64,000 bases of DNA. Origin: Cryobacterium algoritolerans (lineage in GTDB: Bacteria > Actinomycetota > Actinomycetes > Actinomycetales > Microbacteriaceae). This document shows, piece after piece, positions 1-7,287 of this stretch. Made by a program: the position numbers and the translations under genes. The DNA is taken from assembly GCF_004402785.1 (NCBI RefSeq), contig NZ_SOFP01000063.1:20889-84888 (forward strand), read 5' to 3'. Positions within the stretch are counted from its first letter, which is position 1. The number at the start of each line of letters is the position of its first letter. The notes beneath the pieces are model-generated. The model was not told where the DNA came from, searched no databases, and was given only the letters and a program-made list of their open reading frames with translations.

Positions 1-161
1 GCGTCTCCAACTCGGCCAGCTGAAAATCTCTACAGCACTGGGGTATAAGGCTTTCGCTCCGCCCTAACGGTGAGCGGTTCGGGTACCCGTGCTCGGGTGA
101 GCTCTCAGCAGAGCGAGGGTGCGCCCACGTCGTGATGGCGGCTGTCCCCTCTTGCTTCTTG

Positions 162-1901
162 CTATTCGAGCAACTTACCGGCCTGGGTGACATCTTCCAT
201 GAGTGCCGTGATCTCGGCTCGCACCGGCGGGATCTGCTCGTGCGCGATCGACCCATCGGCTGACCACACCAAGTTCACCTGCAGAGCGGGGTCCATGTCA
301 GGGTAATCACTGCGGTTGTGAGCACCGCGGCTTTCCCGACGCTCCAGAGCGCAGGCGAGGGTTGCTCGCGCGGCCATGAGGGAGGCGCGCAGGTCGAAGG
401 CATGCCCGAGGCCGGAGAATCCCGCGACATCCGGATGCACGCCGATTCGGCTCTGGCGCTCGTCGAGGACGTCCAGCTGGCGCAGCCCTTCCAGGAGCCC
501 CGTCTCGTCGCGAACCACGCCGCCGAAGTCCGTCATGGTGTTTCGGATGTCGCGCTGCAACGCCCGGACATTCTCCTGTCCGTCCGAGGCGAGAGTGTCC
601 GTCACCTCCCGCTCGGCCGCGTCGACCGCGTCCTGTGATCGTTTCTGGGAGATGATCCCGGCGCTGTACTCGGCCGCAGCCTGACCAACAATCCGGCCGA
701 AGACGAGCAGTTCAATGAGAGAGTTGCCACCGAGCCGATTCGCCCCGTGCAGCCCGCTGGATGCCTCGCCGATAGCGTACATCCCGACGACATCGGTGGA
801 GTGGTCATCCGGTCGCACCCACACGCCGCCCATAGAGTAGTGCGCGGTCGGGGCGATCTCAATGGCAGTGGTGGTGACGTCCAGTACCTGCAATTCGAGC
901 ATGGTTTGGTAGACGCGGGGCAGGCGCGTCATGATCGTCTCGCGGGGCAGATGGGAAATGTCGAGCAGCACGCCGCCCTTCGGGGTGCCGCGCCCCTCCT
1001 TGATCTCCGTGTACGCGGCAAGAGCGACCCTGTCACGGGTGGACAATTCCATGCGCTCGGGGTCATAGTTGGCCATGAACCGCTCGCCGAGTGCATTCCG
1101 CAGAACCCCGCCCTCGCCTCTGGCCGCCTCGCTGATCAGGGTGCCTGCTGCATTCTCTGGTTCGAGGATGCCACTCGGGTGGAATTGGACCAGCTCGGCG
1201 TCGCGCAGCCGACCGCCGGCATCTACTGCCAACTTGAAGGAGTCGCCCGTGTTCTCGTCGCGGCGGCTGGATGTGCGACGCCAGATGCGGTTGTGTCCGC
1301 CAGCGGCAATGATGACTGCGTCGGCGATGATCGTCACCCGGCTGCCGTCGCGCAGGTCGAAGCCATAGGCGCCGAACACCACGTTGTCACGCACCAGGAT
1401 GCGGGTGATGTACACCGAATCCAGGATGGGGACCTCGAGCTGGGCGGCCCGGGCGATTAGGGTACGCTGAATCTCGAGACCCGTATAGTCTCCCGCGAAA
1501 GCGGTGCGTCGATACTTATGGGCGCCGAAGTAACGCTGGCTGATCCGCCCGTCACTCTCGCGCGCGAACGGCATGCCCCATCGCACGAGGTCCTGGATGC
1601 CGCGGCCAGCGTTCATTGTCACAATCTCAGCCGTGTCTGGATTGGCGAGAAAGTAGCTCTCCTGGATGGTGTCTGCTGCGTGCTGCTGCCAGCTGTCTTC
1701 GGAATCCATCGTGGCCAGGGCCGCGTTGATTCCCCCGGCCGCCAGCGACGTGTGTGCGTCGTTCTTGGGGCGCTTACCGACAGCAAGTACGTCAACTCCG
1801 CGCTCGGACAGCTCGATCGCGGCCCGCAGGCCCGAACCTCCAGTGCCGATGACGAGCACGGAGGTAGAAATGCGGCGACCAGTGACGGTGTGCTCTGGCA
1901 T
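162..1901 (-). CDS. FAD-dependent succinate dehydrogenase / fumarate reductase / L-aspartate oxidase-like flavoprotein
   Basis: A 579-residue member of the FrdA/SdhA/NadB flavoprotein family, which oxidises or reduces dicarboxylates or L-aspartate with FAD. The N-terminal dinucleotide fold has GTGGSG near residues 19-24, followed by the substrate-loop HTSLAAGGINAAL near 50. The catalytic-core signatures FHPSGIL, SEAARGEGG, AHYSMGG and NRLGGNSLIEL follow, and a helical C-terminal domain ends the protein. The ATG at 1901 has GGGAAGG a few bases upstream. The same frame stays open to 2237, but those extra residues belong to a different family. No iron-sulfur or membrane-anchor subunit gene and no nadA/nadC lies beside it, so the choice between an SdhA/FrdA-like role and aspartate oxidase is open. 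Confidence 0.85.
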   Translation of the reverse strand: MPEHTVTGRRISTSVLVIGTGGSGLRAAIELSERGVDVLAVGKRPKNDAHTSLAAGGINAALATMDSEDSWQQHAADTIQESYFLANPDTAEIVTMNAGRGIQDLVRWGMPFARESDGRISQRYFGAHKYRRTAFAGDYTGLEIQRTLIARAAQLEVPILDSVYITRILVRDNVVFGAYGFDLRDGSRVTIIADAVIIAAGGHNRIWRRTSSRRDENTGDSFKLAVDAGGRLRDAELVQFHPSGILEPENAAGTLISEAARGEGGVLRNALGERFMANYDPERMELSTRDRVALAAYTEIKEGRGTPKGGVLLDISHLPRETIMTRLPRVYQTMLELQVLDVTTTAIEIAPTAHYSMGGVWVRPDDHSTDVVGMYAIGEASSGLHGANRLGGNSLIELLVFGRIVGQAAAEYSAGIISQKRSQDAVDAAEREVTDTLASDGQENVRALQRDIRNTMTDFGGVVRDETGLLEGLRQLDVLDERQSRIGVHPDVAGFSGLGHAFDLRASLMAARATLACALERRESRGAHNRSDYPDMDPALQVNLVWSADGSIAHEQIPPVRAEITALMEDVTQAGKLLE

Positions 1902-2237
1902 GAGAAGGCCTTCCCGGCGCAATAATACGTAGCCACACCGAACGCGGCTCCCTGCGCGACGGTACCTCGTGTTGCTGGGTTTTTCCCTGATCAAACGAGG
2001 CGTTAGTCGCGTGCGACGAGCGTCTCCCTGATCAGGGTGATCCATTGACTGGGCCTTCAGGATGCTGTGTGCGAAGTCGAGAACCGCGCGATTCGTACTT
2101 CGTCCAGCAAACGCCTCGGCCATTTGGACGCCGCCTTCATAGTGGGCGATCGTGAGCGTGAGGAAGAGCCGCTCCGCCTCCACCCCCTGCCGACTGGAAA
2201 GTCCCACGAGCTGTTCAGAGTTCGCAGGACGTGGCAT
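1902..2237 (-). pseudogene. DUF305-domain relic fused in frame to the flavoprotein frame
   Basis: The open frame upstream of the flavoprotein start codes for about 111 residues that resemble the middle of a DUF305 (ferritin-like helical) domain. The stretch AERLFLTLTIAHYEGGVQMA matches the family pattern of a leucine-rich helix followed by a histidine, Glu-Gly and Met-Ala. It continues with a second helix ending SILKAQSMDH. The usual signal sequence and the first histidine-rich segment are missing, and the tail loses all similarity before running into the flavoprotein ATG. I read it as a decayed 3' part of a DUF305 gene that happens to keep an open frame. A genuine fusion protein is less likely because a good ribosome site precedes the internal ATG. 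Confidence 0.55.
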
Positions 2238-2275
2238 CGACGGACCCGCGCACGCTGCGGACGAACCCCGTAGCT

Positions 2276-2650
2276 GACTTGCGGGTGGAACTCTACGGCG
2301 AGTTGGTGGGCCTTTTGGTCGGCATTGATCGTCGTGCCGTTGACTTTATCGCGGCGAGGAACGCCACTGACACCTTTGGGCTCGGCAGCACGTTCCTCTC
2401 GGAGTGAGTGCCGTTCGACCTCATGAGTAACCGCAGCAGGGCGGCGCGACGGCGCGACTTCTTTGCCGAGCTCCTGCCCGCAGGCGCCGCACTCGAGAAT
2501 CTCGCCGCCGAAATCAGAGTCACCACTGACGAGGTCACCGCGGTGCTTGCCTAGTTCGGCCGCACCTCCATGGCCGGTGTCCAGGACAAGATCGTGGTAG
2601 CTCGACATGGCGATGCCCGATGCGACGGGCTGGATATATGCGCCCGAGGA
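2276..2650 (+). pseudogene. hipA-like toxin kinase, N-terminal relic
   Basis: Reading one plus-strand frame through its stop codons gives a recognisable HipA N-terminal region. First comes VELYGELVGLL from 2285, like the HipA opening strand, then FGLGSTFLSE and a TGA at 2405. FFAELLPAGAALENLA follows, which is the HipA F-x-x-LLPEG-x-x-R motif. After LA there is a TAG at 2552, then FGRTSMAGVQDKIVVA, equivalent to the HipA S-x-AGVQ-K segment. The Asp-Cys-x-Gly-Ala segment normally lying between LLPEG and AGVQDK is deleted, and the kinase core is gone. No hipB-like antitoxin gene is visible upstream. Two in-frame stops plus a deletion make this a dead fragment overlapping the DUF305 relic region. 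Confidence 0.65.
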
Positions 2651-2664
2651 GTTCGGACCGCGTG

Positions 2665-3873
2665 TCATTTCGGTTGAGTAAGTTTCTGGTGCCACGCCGA
2701 AAAGCTTTTGAGCGAACCGGCATGCGGTTCGGCCAGCCACGGCCACGGATGCATTTCCGCGGCGGTGCGGGCGTACTTTTCAAAGCTCGGCACTGGGGCC
2801 CAGGTGATCGCAGCGTCAAGGTCCGGAGTGATTTGTCTTGGGTCTCCTAGATGCACGATCACTTCGCGCCGCTCAGCCAGGTCCTGGAGTGTTTCTACGA
2901 AAAACACGAGTCTTTTGCTCGAAAGGCGAAGTTTTTCCAGTGCCGGTTCGTCGAAGATGAAGACAACCGGGAGCTGCGGATGGGCGAGAAGTGCCGGATC
3001 CTCATCGCCAAGCGATTCGACTGTGAGCAGAACGCATTGTGGTGTGGAGCGTTCGGTGACCGTGGTCGGACCTCGGGTGGTTGCCAGATCGTCGTCCCGG
3101 ACGAGCAGCGGATTCGGTATGGCAACCGGCCGCGGAACCGTATTCGAAGGGAAGTTCTCTATCGGGCAATTTCGGTTGAGAGGGCAAGCCGCGCACAGTT
3201 GCGGCGCTCGTTTCTCCACCTGCCAACGCGCAAATCCGTAGGGTTTGCCGGTGCCTGCGCCGACGGTCCACTGCCACCCAAGCAGGTTGGCAGCGCGAGA
3301 GCCGTCGAGCAAATGGCGATGGAAATGCTCCTGCGCAGCCATCCACCCTGCTCCGGATCGCACGGTATAGTGCGAGGCGAGCCACATGCGAGTCTGATTC
3401 ACAAGCCAGCCCTCGGTTTCCAGATTCGAGAGTGCCCAGTTCACGCAGGCCATTTCGCGCGGCCAGGCCGCTGGTGTGAAATCCCCAGACCATGCCACGT
3501 CGAACCGTAAATTGCGGTGCAGCTGCATGCCGACTCGAGCGTATAGATGTCGGCCATACTCCTGCCAGAGCAGTTCGTCGCGAAATTTTGAGACATCCGA
3601 CACCGGACCGGCGGCTGCATTCCAGACCTGCTTCAGCGAGAGCAGCCCGTGCCGGATGTAGGGCGACAACCGGGAGGCACCGCGGGCCTCTTCGGGAAGT
3701 ACCTGGTTACGCGTTGCAGCGTACCCGGCCACGTCGAATGCGTTGAGCGCAACATTCGCGGCCGTTTGGCCACCGCGGAAGCCCGGGCTCGACCTGATTC
3801 GATCGCACACGAGATGCGAAAGGTGTCGTTCAACGACGGCTTCCGGGGAGACGCCATCAAGGGAGATGATCAT
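2665..3873 (-). CDS. Photolyase/cryptochrome-like protein with swapped domain order
   Basis: This 402-residue protein carries a photolyase FAD-binding helical domain at its N-terminus. Visible motifs are SRLSPYIRHG near residue 68, LLWQEYGRHL near 101, a WL-x-NQTRMWLASHYT segment near 156, and a FAD-pocket stretch with GWQWTVGAGTG near 199. Three cysteines follow (C227, C230, C236 in LCAACPLNRNC), recalling the cluster ligands of iron-sulfur photolyases, although those use four. Residues about 275-385 resemble the alpha/beta antenna domain (LPVVFIFDEPAL, SKRLVFFVETL, VIVHLGDPRQ), which is N-terminal in ordinary photolyases. The family membership is clear, but repair activity versus a light-sensing role cannot be told. 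The start at 3873 has only a weak ribosome site. Confidence 0.8.
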   Translation of the reverse strand: MIISLDGVSPEAVVERHLSHLVCDRIRSSPGFRGGQTAANVALNAFDVAGYAATRNQVLPEEARGASRLSPYIRHGLLSLKQVWNAAAGPVSDVSKFRDELLWQEYGRHLYARVGMQLHRNLRFDVAWSGDFTPAAWPREMACVNWALSNLETEGWLVNQTRMWLASHYTVRSGAGWMAAQEHFHRHLLDGSRAANLLGWQWTVGAGTGKPYGFARWQVEKRAPQLCAACPLNRNCPIENFPSNTVPRPVAIPNPLLVRDDDLATTRGPTTVTERSTPQCVLLTVESLGDEDPALLAHPQLPVVFIFDEPALEKLRLSSKRLVFFVETLQDLAERREVIVHLGDPRQITPDLDAAITWAPVPSFEKYARTAAEMHPWPWLAEPHAGSLKSFSAWHQKLTQPK

Positions 3874-4004
3874 CAGTCGACTCTAGGCTGAGGAGATGGA
3901 GGCTTGTGTGTCTGCGTCGGGTCCGCAGCGCACCGGCCGCGGTAAACTCGCGATGCACATCGGTTGGGTCGAAAGCCATGCCATCAACCTCCGAAAGGAA
4001 CTCG

Positions 4005-4436
4005 ATGATTCGAGCAGAGTCCAGCGTTGATGTGCCGCGTTCGGCAGAGGACGTCTTCGCGTTTCTGGCAGACGGGACTAATAACACCAGGTGGCGAAGC
4101 GGCGTGCACGAGATCCGTCACATTCGTGGACGAGGAGTGGGCGCGGAGTACGAGCAGCTTCTCACCGGCCCCGGCGGAAGGACGATGCGTGCGAACTACC
4201 GTGTCGTCGCGTCGGAAGAACCGACCAGGCTCGACTTCGAAGTCACCGCCGGCCCGGCCCGGCCTCGAGGGTCGTTCACGATCACCCCTGTCTCACCGAC
4301 TTCCTGCCGGGTCACGTTTGCGATAAAACTCGAGCCACAAGGCGTGATGAAATTCGTGCACGGGATGATCGCTGCCCAAGTTGCTGCGGAGGCCACCGCG
4401 ATTCAGAACCTTCCCCGGGCAATGAGCATGTCATAG
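4005..4436 (+). CDS. SRPBCC-family (polyketide cyclase-like) protein
   Basis: A 143-residue START/Bet v1-fold protein of the SRPBCC type, which holds a hydrophobic ligand in a helix-grip pocket. It opens with SSVDVPRSAEDVFAFLADG, the typical first strand and helix. A strand-rich middle follows (GVGAEYEQLL, PTRLDFEV, GSFTITPV), and it ends with the long C-terminal helix from about residue 108. I chose the ATG at 4005 because AAAGGAA lies four bases upstream, and an upstream ATG at 3978 lacks such a site. It stands alone, divergent from the photolyase-like gene and convergent with the downstream glycosyltransferase. No ligand can be named from sequence. Confidence 0.8.
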   Translation: MIRAESSVDVPRSAEDVFAFLADGTNNTRWRSGVHEIRHIRGRGVGAEYEQLLTGPGGRTMRANYRVVASEEPTRLDFEVTAGPARPRGSFTITPVSPTSCRVTFAIKLEPQGVMKFVHGMIAAQVAAEATAIQNLPRAMSMS

Positions 4437-4500
4437 CGCTTTCCGACGCTGCGCCTGATCTCGGGTACCGACAGCACCGATGGATTCCCGGTGCTGAACG

Positions 4501-5214
4501 TCAACGCCGGTGCCTCGGTGATGCTCTGCGCGTGGGGAAGGCATCGGTGGAATCAGTCGGTCGCGTTGTGGCGTCGGGGTTGGCGGGCCGCATCGCCAGA
4601 AGGGCGGCGGCGAACCGGCTGTGTGGGGCGATGCGGGCGACGGCATCCGCGTCGGCAATCGTGTCGAAGTCGGTGAGCCGTGGGAGGTGACGCACGCGCA
4701 GTCCGGCTTTCCGCAGGCGGGCGAGCTGGTGGGCGGCGGTGTCGTCGCGGGACATCGGGATACCGCGGATCAGGTCGCCTCGGGTGACTCCCGGGCGGGG
4801 CTCGCCGAGGGCGATTGCCCAGAATCCGCCGTCGTTCGCTGGGCCTAACCAGGCATCCGTGGTGTCGTCCCAGTCGGTGAAGACCGGGTCGAGCAGGGTC
4901 GCGCTCAGTTGTGGGGTGTCCATGCCGACGAGGAGTAGCGGCTCCTTGACGGAGTCGAAAATGTCGGCGAGGCGCTCGTCGAGCCCGCCAGAAACCTGCT
5001 GCAGGATCTCGAAGGGAGCGGCCGTGACGGGCGGCGCGACGCCGTCGAAGGCGAGGATGCGGCGGGTCGCCGGGAGGACGAGCGCGGCGGCGAGAGTGTC
5101 GTCAAGGCTCGCGGCGGCGAGCGCTGCCGCCTGCTCGTAGGAGAGCGCCGGGTACAGCCTGGTCTTGACCCTCCCGGGTAGACACTCCTTGGCGATGACA
5201 ACGATCGCGGTCAC
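4501..5214 (-). CDS. TIGR04282/DUF2064-family glycosyltransferase
   Basis: A 237-residue GT-A-fold protein of the TIGR04282/DUF2064 family, known from arsenosugar loci and from other small-molecule clusters. The N-terminal nucleotide-sugar signature VVIAKECLPGRVKTRLYPAL is near residue 5, an Asp motif in LLLVGMDTPQL near 95, and the acceptor-side GPANDGGFWAIAL near 124. It is the last gene of a seven-gene overlapped operon. Its GTG start at 5214 shares GTGA with the preceding stop, so it is probably translationally coupled. Its usual partner families are radical SAM enzymes, and one lies just upstream. No arsM-like methyltransferase is present, so an arsenosugar product is not implied. The low-complexity C-terminus (about 25 residues) is probably disordered. 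Confidence 0.8.
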   Translation of the reverse strand: MTAIVVIAKECLPGRVKTRLYPALSYEQAAALAAASLDDTLAAALVLPATRRILAFDGVAPPVTAAPFEILQQVSGGLDERLADIFDSVKEPLLLVGMDTPQLSATLLDPVFTDWDDTTDAWLGPANDGGFWAIALGEPRPGVTRGDLIRGIPMSRDDTAAHQLARLRKAGLRVRHLPRLTDFDTIADADAVARIAPHSRFAAALLAMRPANPDATTRPTDSTDAFPTRRASPRHRR

Positions 5215-5435
5215 TTTCGTGCTTCACGGAGCAGTGCGGACAGTCCGCCGAACGCAGTCAGGTGCAACGGATCGTCCCATCCACCCGGCTCCGACCGATC
5301 CTTGGCGTGTACGTCGTGTCGCCCCCGCGGATGTCTCAGCCCGCTTTGGCCGCGCGCAGAAACCGCTCGTGGGTCACTGGCGTTCACGCCCGCGCCCGGC
5401 CGTCGAACGGTGGAGGCTAGGCACAGGGGAACCAC
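5211..5435 (-). CDS. Small ORF linking the radical SAM and glycosyltransferase genes
   Basis: A possible 74-residue protein starting at a GTG (5435) inside the end of the radical SAM gene. It ends at a TGA that overlaps the next gene's GTG by four bases. I recognise no family. The composition is Arg/Gly/Asp rich with a hydrophobic last segment (HLTAFGGLSALLREARK) that could be a helix. Its main support is positional: every other junction of this operon is a 4-8 base overlap, and this ORF fills a 200-base gap in the same style. It could equally be a decayed C-terminal fragment or noncoding spacer. Confidence 0.35.
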   Translation of the reverse strand: MVPLCLASTVRRPGAGVNASDPRAVSARGQSGLRHPRGRHDVHAKDRSEPGGWDDPLHLTAFGGLSALLREARK

Positions 5436-6481
5436 TCCGCAGCGCGGTCGGCCGCTCGACGGTGTGCGACGAACCGGCGAGTGATCTCTGCGATCGCGTC
5501 GGCGAGGGGGAAGATGTCGCGGGTCACGAACTGGTCCTCGTGATCGGCCGCGACCGGGTGCCAGTACACGCCGTCGGCGGTGATTGTTACCTCGGGGATA
5601 AGCGAATCGACCGTGAGCTCGATACCGGAGTCGGCGACACCGCGGTGTGCGAGCGCGCGAATGACCTGATCCTCACGCGAGATTCCGATGGTGTCGAGGA
5701 AGTCGTGGAACGGGTCGAGCTCGTGCATCTGGTCGGCTGGGAGGGTGGCCGCGACTTTCACGCGGAACCCCTCATCGTGTGCGATACGGATGCCGTCGAC
5801 GGCCTTCGCCCACGACCCGTTTCCGCGGTGACTGTCGTGGATTCCGGGAGTGGCTGAGTCGACGCTCACCTGGAGGGTGAGCCGGGAGCGATCCATCCGG
5901 CGCAGGCGCTCGAGTCGTGTGCCGCGGAACAACATCCCATTTGTGAGCAGCGTGGTGGGGAGTTCGTCGGTGCAGGAGTTCACGAGGGCATCGAGGTCGT
6001 TCAGGAGGAACGGCTCGCCTCCCGTGAGGATGAGTTCGCCGACGCCCGCGGCGGCGGCCTCGCTCGCGATCTGCTGGAGCCGCTCGGCTCCGATCGCCCG
6101 CCGTTCCGCTTTGGGCGACGAGCGAACGCAACAGTAGTCGCACGCGAGGTTGCAGTCGAAGTTCGTGTAAACCCACACCCGCGAACCGGGTAGTTGGGCG
6201 GGGTCAAGCCCCGCGAGCGGGTCGGGGGAGCGCCCGTGCAGAACGGTCACGGTCAATCCCTCGACCGACACGATTTCGTTCCCGCTCGAGGCGCACCACG
6301 CGGTGACGAGGTCAAGCCCGGCAATTCGGTTTGCTCCGACGAGTCTGACGGTTGCCGTTCCGCCAGTCGGCACTCGCCCGATGCGTTCGATGAGGTCGAG
6401 CACGACGCCCATCGCCGAGGGTTCGGCCGCTGAGGGTTCGACCAGGGGGAACGGGCTTACAGGTGTTCTCGAGGTCACCAT
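5417..6481 (-). CDS. Radical SAM protein with TusA/SirA-like N-terminal domain
   Basis: A 354-residue radical SAM enzyme. Residues about 22-85 look like a TusA/SirA fold, with a helix IERIGRVPTGG, the strand TATVRL, then AGLDLVTAWCASSGNEIVSV as in TusA. The TusA Cys-Pro active site is absent. The radical SAM core begins at residue 101 with the cluster motif C110-x3-C114-x2-C117 (NFDCNLACDYCC) and continues with ELILTGGEP and a TIM-barrel-like run (LLTNGML, LTLQVSVDS). There is no obvious SPASM cysteine cluster at the C-terminus. The ATG at 6481 overlaps the upstream stop by seven bases. An in-frame extension to 6754 lies inside the upstream gene and is not used. The substrate is unknown; neighbours suggest small-molecule or sulfur chemistry. 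Confidence 0.85.
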   Translation of the reverse strand: MVTSRTPVSPFPLVEPSAAEPSAMGVVLDLIERIGRVPTGGTATVRLVGANRIAGLDLVTAWCASSGNEIVSVEGLTVTVLHGRSPDPLAGLDPAQLPGSRVWVYTNFDCNLACDYCCVRSSPKAERRAIGAERLQQIASEAAAAGVGELILTGGEPFLLNDLDALVNSCTDELPTTLLTNGMLFRGTRLERLRRMDRSRLTLQVSVDSATPGIHDSHRGNGSWAKAVDGIRIAHDEGFRVKVAATLPADQMHELDPFHDFLDTIGISREDQVIRALAHRGVADSGIELTVDSLIPEVTITADGVYWHPVAADHEDQFVTRDIFPLADAIAEITRRFVAHRRAADRAAEWFPCA

Positions 6482-7287
6482 CGCGCGGTGATTCCCTGCT
6501 CGCGTACGGCTGCGACGAGGGATGCGTAGCCCTCGAGCCTCGGTGGTACCCAGGCCTGCAGGCCCTCCATCTCCATGATCGGTCTGTGCTGCGGATTCTT
6601 CCAATCCATGGCGAGCAGATTGGCGACCCAGGGATCCGCGCGCTCGGTCGCGAGTGACGGCATCGCGGTGAAGGTGCAGTGGCTGTACTCGGGCGAGGTC
6701 CAGAACGATTCGAACGCGCCAGGCAGCAACTCTCCGCGCCCGATTGCCTGCCACGTGTTGATGCCGATCGCGGCGGCATCCGCTCGGTCGTCGAGGACCG
6801 CGCGCAGAGCGTCGAGCTCGCTCCGACCGGTGTCGCCGTGTTTTCCCACGTCACTGTCGATCCGGGTGAGATTCACGTCATCCTCACTCAGGCCGGCCTC
6901 GCGTAGGAAGTGAACGGGAAGGATCGCAGCCTGGGCCGAATCGCGCGATCCAAGAACGAGGCGGCGGCCCCGAAGGCTCTCGAGCGACGTGAACCCGCTC
7001 CCCGATCGAGCGACGAACACGGTTTTGAAAATAAGATCCGTGTCGCGCGACGCGAGTGCGCGGCACGCACCGTCGGTCTGGGCGACGGTGCGCACCCAGG
7101 CAAGATTGGTGTTCCAGGCGAGATCGAGGGAGCCGAAGATGAGAGCATCAACCTGTCTGCCGTAGTTGGAGAACAGCACGAAGTCGATCGGTGTCGTGGT
7201 CTCGGCGAAATAGTCCCGCATCCCTTCCCAGATCGGCACGACGTTGGGCGAGTAGGCGACGGAGCCGATGACCAGCGGAGCGGTCAT
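6475..7287 (-). CDS. PhnD/SsuA-fold substrate-binding-like protein without leader
   Basis: A 270-residue periplasmic-binding-protein type 2 fold of the PhnD/SsuA/TauA group. Landmarks are VIGSVAYSPNVVPIWEGM at the start, QVDALIFGSLDLAWNTNL near 45, SLRGRRLVLGSRDSAQAAI near 105, and DDRADAAAIGINTWQAIG near 165. The ATG at 7287 overlaps the upstream gene by ATGA. The protein begins directly with its first strand and has no signal peptide or lipobox, so it should stay in the cytosol. No ABC permease or ATPase gene is nearby. Cytosolic proteins of this fold include enzymes such as MqnA/MqnD and THI5, so a catalytic or ligand-delivery role in the operon's pathway is more likely than import. Confidence 0.8.
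   Translation of the reverse strand: MTAPLVIGSVAYSPNVVPIWEGMRDYFAETTTPIDFVLFSNYGRQVDALIFGSLDLAWNTNLAWVRTVAQTDGACRALASRDTDLIFKTVFVARSGSGFTSLESLRGRRLVLGSRDSAQAAILPVHFLREAGLSEDDVNLTRIDSDVGKHGDTGRSELDALRAVLDDRADAAAIGINTWQAIGRGELLPGAFESFWTSPEYSHCTFTAMPSLATERADPWVANLLAMDWKNPQHRPIMEMEGLQAWVPPRLEGYASLVAAVREQGITARW

Noticed and set aside
4501..6481. Arsenosugar biosynthesis locus
   Set aside because: A radical SAM enzyme and a TIGR04282 glycosyltransferase are present, but no arsM methyltransferase or other ars gene, and the radical SAM protein has a TusA-like front domain not known in ArsS.
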